Shown: piece after piece, positions 33,475 to 36,985 of the stretch | Numbering within the stretch: position 1 is the stretch's first letter | Layout of the letters: every line of letters begins with the position of its first letter | Assembly (NCBI GenBank): GCA_900540685.1 | Contig: UQGS01000018.1 | Location: forward strand, 1-36,985 | Length of the DNA stretch: 36,985 nt | Direction of reading: 5' to 3' | Source: an uncultured Catenibacterium sp. | GTDB taxonomy: Bacteria > Bacillota_I > Bacilli_A > Erysipelotrichales > Coprobacillaceae | Notes under the pieces: model-generated | Told to the model about the DNA's origin: nothing | Databases searched by the model: none | What the model saw: the letters and a program-made list of their open reading frames with translations, nothing else | Position numbers and translations under genes: made by a program

Positions 33475-33840
33475 TTTTGACCTACCTCCATATACTCCAT
33501 ATTTTACAATAAAAGGGGTATAAAATAAAGGAAAGAAGTTCTTTCATATACATTTTTTTGACAAATTTACATACTTTTGAGGGTATGAATTAATCTAAAT
33601 CTTCCTATATATACCAACAAATGTTGAAAGAAGCCAATTATAGGAATTTGTTTGTTTTTTTTATTGTGTAAAATACATGCATTTTACTAATCAGATAGCT
33701 CAATGATCAATATTTCACTATCAGATAATTTGTACCTATATATTTTAAAATAAATAAAGAAAATTTCATAATATGAAAATATCACTTTACAAATAGGAAT
33801 AACGAGTATAATATAGAAGTGTAAACAGGAGGATAATAAT
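33475..33840. other. 366-base divergent intergenic region, ptsI to nagB
   Basis: AT-rich, no ORF. It contains a 20-bp near-palindrome at 33668-33687, the direct repeat ATCAGATA at 33690-33697 and 33720-33727 (30 bp apart), an unpaired TTGACA at 33558 region, and a probable nagB promoter: TTTACA (33786-33791) with TATAAT (33807-33812, spacer 15) or TAATAT (33809-33814, spacer 17). The ptsI promoter is not obvious. Confidence 0.6.
33668..33687. promoter_or_regulatory. Operator-like 20-bp palindrome
   Basis: GTAAAAT, then acatgc, then ATTTTAC; 18 of 20 positions symmetric, with an inner CATG. Sited between divergent ptsI and nagB. Confidence 0.5.
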
Positions 33841-34572
33841 ATGAAAGTTATTGTTACTAAAGATTATGAAGAAGCAAGTCAGAAAGCAGCAGAAATCATG
33901 CTAGACGTTATCAAAAATAAACCAAACGCAAACCTAGGTTTAGCTACAGGTTCTACACCAATCCGTCTTTATGAATTAATGAGAGAAGATCATAAAGCTA
34001 ATGGAACAAGCTATAAAGATATCAAATCATTCAACCTTGATGAATATTATGGTTTAGCACAGGATCATCCACAGAGTTATTACTATTTCATGTGTCATCA
34101 GTTATTCAATGAATTAGATATCGATAAGAATAATATCAATGTTCCTAAGGGTAAGGGATCTATCGAAGAAGTATGCGATGAATACAATGCACTATTAGCT
34201 AAAAATCCAAGAGATATCCAGTTATTAGGAATAGGTTCTAATGGACATGTTGGTTTCAATGAACCAGGTACATCATTTGATTCAGTGACTCATTATATCG
34301 CACTTAAACAGAGCACAATCGAAGACAACGCTAAATTATTCTTCAATGGTGATTTAAGCGCTGTTCCTACTCATGCTATTACTATGGGTATTTCTAATAT
34401 CATGGAAGCTAAGAAGGTATTATTAATCGCAACTGGTGAAAGAAAAGCTGAAGCAGTTAAAGGCTTAGTTGAAGGACCAGTGACAGAAGATTTACCAGCT
34501 TCTATTCTTCAGAAACATGAAGATGCTATCATCATCGTTGATGAAGCAGCTGCATCATTATTATCTAAATAA
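33841..34572 (+). CDS. nagB: Glucosamine-6-phosphate deaminase
   Basis: 243 residues. Converts glucosamine-6-P to fructose-6-P and ammonia, opposing GlmS. L-A-T-G-S-T-P-I-R-L-Y, F-N-L-D-E-Y-Y-G-L with the catalytic Asp, and G-I-G-S-N-G-H-V-G-F-N-E-P-G with the catalytic His and Glu are intact. It has the shorter length usual in Firmicutes. AGGAGGA precedes ATG. Monocistronic; nagA is not beside it. Confidence 0.97.
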   Translation: MKVIVTKDYEEASQKAAEIMLDVIKNKPNANLGLATGSTPIRLYELMREDHKANGTSYKDIKSFNLDEYYGLAQDHPQSYYYFMCHQLFNELDIDKNNINVPKGKGSIEEVCDEYNALLAKNPRDIQLLGIGSNGHVGFNEPGTSFDSVTHYIALKQSTIEDNAKLFFNGDLSAVPTHAITMGISNIMEAKKVLLIATGERKAEAVKGLVEGPVTEDLPASILQKHEDAIIIVDEAAASLLSK

Positions 34573-34579
34573 TTTCTTA

Positions 34580-34605
34580 GGGCGCTTATTTAGGCGCCTT
34601 TTTTT
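34580..34605 (+). terminator. Intrinsic terminator of nagB
   Basis: GGCGC, 8-base loop, GCGCC then T7. Confidence 0.85.
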
Positions 34606-34632
34606 ATGCTATAATTTTTTTGAGGTGATTTC

Positions 34633-35829
34633 ATGAAGGCGATGAATAAAGACAATCCTAAATATAATGAATGCATAGAAAGAAAATCTCAGTTATATGA
34701 AAGACAGGGTGATTTTAGAACACCTTTCATGAGAGATTATAATCGTATTATATTTACTACAGCTTATCGACGCTTAAAACACAAGACTCAGGTTTTCTTT
34801 GCACCTGATAATGATCATATTTGTACACGTGCAGAGCACGTGAACTTGGTTGAATCTATCAGCTATACAATTGCTTATCAATTAGGGCTTAATACTGAAC
34901 TCACACGTGCTATTAGTGCTGGACATGATTTAGGACATGCACCTTTTGGTCATGGAGGAGAAAAGATTCTATCTTCTATATCAGAAAAGCATGGTTTAGA
35001 TCCCTTCTGGCATGAAAGGAACAGTCTTCATCTCATAGATGATTTATGTTTATTAGAGGATGATCAACATATTGAACATAATCTAGATCTCACCTATGCA
35101 GTAAGAGATGGTATTATCGCACATTGTGGTGAAGTGAATCAAAGGAGAATCAAACCAAGAGATGAAAAGATTGATTTAAAAGACTTTAAATCACCCGGAC
35201 TCTATCAGCCTTATACTCTTGAAGGGTGTGTCGTAAAAATCAGTGATAAGATTGCTTATCTTGCACGTGATATAGAAGATGCATGGAACTTACATATACT
35301 TGATGAAGAAGATATGAAAGGCTTGATAGAAGAAATTAATACTGTTGTACCAGGTTTATTTAAGGCAATTAATAATGGAACAGTAGTTAACTATTTTATT
35401 CAGGATGTGATTCATAATAGTACAGAAGACTATATTGGTTTATCTGATGAAGCCTTTGAAATCATGAAGATATTTATGAAGTTTAATTATCAGAATATCT
35501 ATGAAATAAAGAAAGTTAAGATTCATACACAATATGTACAGTTGATTCTAGAGAGTCTCTTTTCTTTCTTATATGAGTATGGACAACATGACAATTTTGT
35601 TTTAGACTTAAAAAAAGATGCAGAACGTTATCCACTCATTATTAATCATTATCTTAAATGGCTCACACGCTATAGTACTTTACTTCATGATGAACGTTAT
35701 CAAAATCATATTGCCTATGACTTTGAGAATGATCCACATGCTTTAGAAAAGAGTATTATTGATTATTTATCAGGGATGACTGATCATTTTATTATTGATG
35801 CATTTGATGAATTACTTGCATATAGATAG
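34633..35829 (+). CDS. dgt: Deoxyguanosinetriphosphate triphosphohydrolase-like protein (HD dNTPase)
   Basis: 398 residues. Dgt-type enzymes hydrolyse dNTPs to deoxynucleoside and triphosphate. HD motif with metal ligands: T-R-A-E-H-V near residue 62-67 then I-S-A-G-H-D-L-G-H-A-P-F-G-H-G-G. The N-terminal D-Y-N-R-I-I-F-T-T-A-Y-R-R-L-K-H-K-T-Q-V-F fingerprint is typical. GAGGTGA precedes the ATG; TATAAT at 34610-34615 may be its -10. Ends 12 bases before metA, so co-transcribed. Confidence 0.94.
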   Translation: MKAMNKDNPKYNECIERKSQLYERQGDFRTPFMRDYNRIIFTTAYRRLKHKTQVFFAPDNDHICTRAEHVNLVESISYTIAYQLGLNTELTRAISAGHDLGHAPFGHGGEKILSSISEKHGLDPFWHERNSLHLIDDLCLLEDDQHIEHNLDLTYAVRDGIIAHCGEVNQRRIKPRDEKIDLKDFKSPGLYQPYTLEGCVVKISDKIAYLARDIEDAWNLHILDEEDMKGLIEEINTVVPGLFKAINNGTVVNYFIQDVIHNSTEDYIGLSDEAFEIMKIFMKFNYQNIYEIKKVKIHTQYVQLILESLFSFLYEYGQHDNFVLDLKKDAERYPLIINHYLKWLTRYSTLLHDERYQNHIAYDFENDPHALEKSIIDYLSGMTDHFIIDAFDELLAYR

Positions 35830-35841
35830 GGGGAGTTATGT

Positions 35842-36780
35842 ATGCCAATTAATATTCCAGACGATTTACCAGCATATAAAGTCTTAACAGCTGAAAACAT
35901 CTTTGTGATGAACCAGACACGTGCGACTACACAGCGTATTAGACCTTTAAAAATCTTGATTGTTAATATTATGCCTTTAAAGATCACAACTGAAACACAA
36001 TTATTAAGACTATTATCTAACACACCATTACAGCTAGAAGTAGAACTTATTCATATGTCTACACATGATTCTAAGAATGTCCCTAAGGAACATTTGCTTA
36101 CTTTCTATAAGACATTTAAAGATATCAAAGAGAATTCTTATGATGGTATGATCATTACAGGAGCTCCTGTAGAACAGATGCCTTTTGAAGAAGTAGACTA
36201 TTGGAATGAACTGAGTGAAATCTTTGAATGGGCAAAGACACATGTCTTCAGTTCTTTCTTTATCTGCTGGGCTTCACAAGCTGCTTTACATTATTATTAT
36301 GGTATTGATAAGTACTTATTAAAGCATAAGCTTACAGGTGTCTATCGTCATCATACAAATCAAAGAAAGATGAGAAGAAAGATTTTAAGAGGTTTTGATT
36401 ATCAGTTCTATGCACCACATTCACGTTATACAACTGTATTAAAAGAAGACATCTCAAGTAATCCAAATCTTGATATACTTGCAGAAAGTGATGATGCAGG
36501 TGTCTATTTAGTGGCTTCTAAGGATGGCTCTCAGTTCTTTGTGACAGGACATCCTGAATATGATCCAGATACATTAGATAAAGAATATAAGCGTGACAAA
36601 GAGAAACCAGATGTCATTGCAGAACTACCTAAAAACTATTATCTTGATGATGATCCATCTCAAGAAATACAAGTGAAATGGCGTTCACATGCCTATCTCT
36701 TATTCTCTAACTGGTTGAACTATTATGTATACCAGGAAACACCATATGATCTAAATGATCTTCACGATCGTAAGAAATAA
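35842..36780 (+). CDS. metA: Homoserine O-acetyltransferase (MetA family)
   Basis: 312 residues. First committed step of methionine synthesis from homoserine. Catalytic Cys142 (F-F-I-C-W-A-S-Q-A) and G-H-P-E-Y with the catalytic His and Glu (237 and 239). Acyl-donor specificity is read at residue 111: here G-A-P-V-E gives Glu111, the acetyl-CoA form, against Gly in the succinyl enzyme of E. coli. Annotated elsewhere often as succinyltransferase. GGGGGAG precedes ATG 35842. No SAM riboswitch or T-box seen before dgt-metA. Confidence 0.95.
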   Translation: MPINIPDDLPAYKVLTAENIFVMNQTRATTQRIRPLKILIVNIMPLKITTETQLLRLLSNTPLQLEVELIHMSTHDSKNVPKEHLLTFYKTFKDIKENSYDGMIITGAPVEQMPFEEVDYWNELSEIFEWAKTHVFSSFFICWASQAALHYYYGIDKYLLKHKLTGVYRHHTNQRKMRRKILRGFDYQFYAPHSRYTTVLKEDISSNPNLDILAESDDAGVYLVASKDGSQFFVTGHPEYDPDTLDKEYKRDKEKPDVIAELPKNYYLDDDPSQEIQVKWRSHAYLLFSNWLNYYVYQETPYDLNDLHDRKK

Positions 36781-36805
36781 GCCATCTATCTAGGTGGCTT
36801 TTTAT
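36781..36805 (+). terminator. Intrinsic terminator of metA
   Basis: GCCATC, loop TATCTA, GGTGGC (one G-U) then T5. Directly after the stop codon. Confidence 0.8.
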
Positions 36806-36821
36806 ATAGGAGGTGATTTTT

Positions 36822-36851
36822 ATGTTATTGATCCCATTAGTTATTTGTTAA
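36822..36851 (+). CDS. Nine-codon ORF, possible leader peptide
   Basis: ATAGGAGGTGA sits 5-8 bases before ATG 36822, the strongest Shine-Dalgarno in the area, but the ORF is only M-L-L-I-P-L-V-I-C then TAA. Six of nine residues are Leu, Ile or Val. This fits a branched-chain attenuation peptide or simply the broken start of a lost gene. Nothing downstream is visible past 36985. Confidence 0.4.
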   Translation: MLLIPLVIC

Positions 36852-36904
36852 ACCGCAAACTCTACCCATAATAAAATCTAATAAAAACGCAAATTAAATT
36901 AATA

Positions 36905-36955
36905 AACAGGTGGAAAATATGCCTTTTGTAACGGCATAATCTTCCACCTGTTTTT
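36905..36955 (+). terminator. Strong terminator near the window's right end
   Basis: AACAGGTGGAA pairs with TTCCACCTGTT, with an inner TATGCC/GGCATA helix, followed by T5. It could terminate the small ORF transcript or a minus-strand gene beyond the window. Confidence 0.85.
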
Positions 36956-36985
36956 ATGATCTGATTGTAGTATGATAATCATGTA

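Noticed and set aside
1..36985. CRISPR arrays, tRNA, rRNA, IS elements or phage genes
   Set aside because: No regularly spaced repeats, no cloverleaf, no transposase or phage structural frames were found on either strand.

Overview
The window is a continuous stretch of a low-GC Gram-positive (Firmicutes) chromosome. Gene content and order (tsaE-tsaB-rimI-tsaD-rex, scpA-scpB-rluB-cmk-der, a glmS ribozyme, a T-box, two group II ECF S-components) fit that phylum. The lineage looks like Erysipelotrichia/Coprobacillaceae, but that is a low-confidence guess because no rRNA or other marker gene is present. Most of the window is housekeeping or metabolic sequence with short accessory islets.

Layout. 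1-882: end of an ABC exporter ATPase and a translationally coupled membrane-anchored protein. 883-1966: an isolated alkD-type DNA glycosylase gene beside a 15-bp perfect inverted repeat. 1967-4946 (minus): a TrpXYZ-type ABC importer under a complete T-box leader. 5015-6262 (minus): a TPR protein with a cold-shock-like C-terminus. 6338-8375 (minus): glmS with its self-cleaving ribozyme and promoter. 8488-10044: a probable PemK/MazF-fold protein, then azlC-azlD. 10112-11990: an accessory islet holding a yjdF (azaaromatic) riboswitch, yjdF, and a DUF1016/PDDEXK nuclease gene broken by one in-frame stop and bracketed by imperfect 43-bp direct repeats. 12030-13312 (minus): ackA. 13330-14076: TPP riboswitch and thiT. 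14193-19276: a DUF402 phosphatase, the t6A genes, rimI, rex and asnS. 19293-23018: a metallophosphoesterase coupled to an unusual 2-hydroxyacid dehydrogenase fusion, then a structured leader of unknown class and a FolT-like S-component. 23029-29122: scpA-scpB, small unknown genes, rluB, a 58-residue ferredoxin, cmk and der. 29178-31694: a cre-like promoter, an APC permease gene broken by one in-frame stop, and a UcpA-like short-chain dehydrogenase. 31703-34605: ptsI (minus) and nagB around a shared 366-base intergenic region with operator-like palindromes. 34633-36955: dgt, metA (Glu111, predicted acetyl-CoA user), a tiny Leu/Ile/Val-rich ORF and a strong terminator.

How the genes fit together. 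Amino-sugar flux is covered in both directions: glmS makes glucosamine-6-P under ribozyme control, and nagB returns it to glycolysis. ptsI and ackA point to PTS-driven fermentative growth. Vitamin uptake (ThiT, FolT) relies on an ECF core encoded elsewhere. RNA-level control is dense: a T-box, a glmS ribozyme, TPP and yjdF riboswitches, plus one orphan leader, within 37 kb.

Most unusual items: the dehydrogenase with an N-terminal domain resembling the ABC-three-component middle component, coupled to a metallophosphoesterase; the orphan folT leader; two otherwise intact genes each carrying one nonsense codon; and the short leader-peptide-like ORF at the right end. I found no convincing new defence system, CRISPR array, IS element, tRNA or rRNA.
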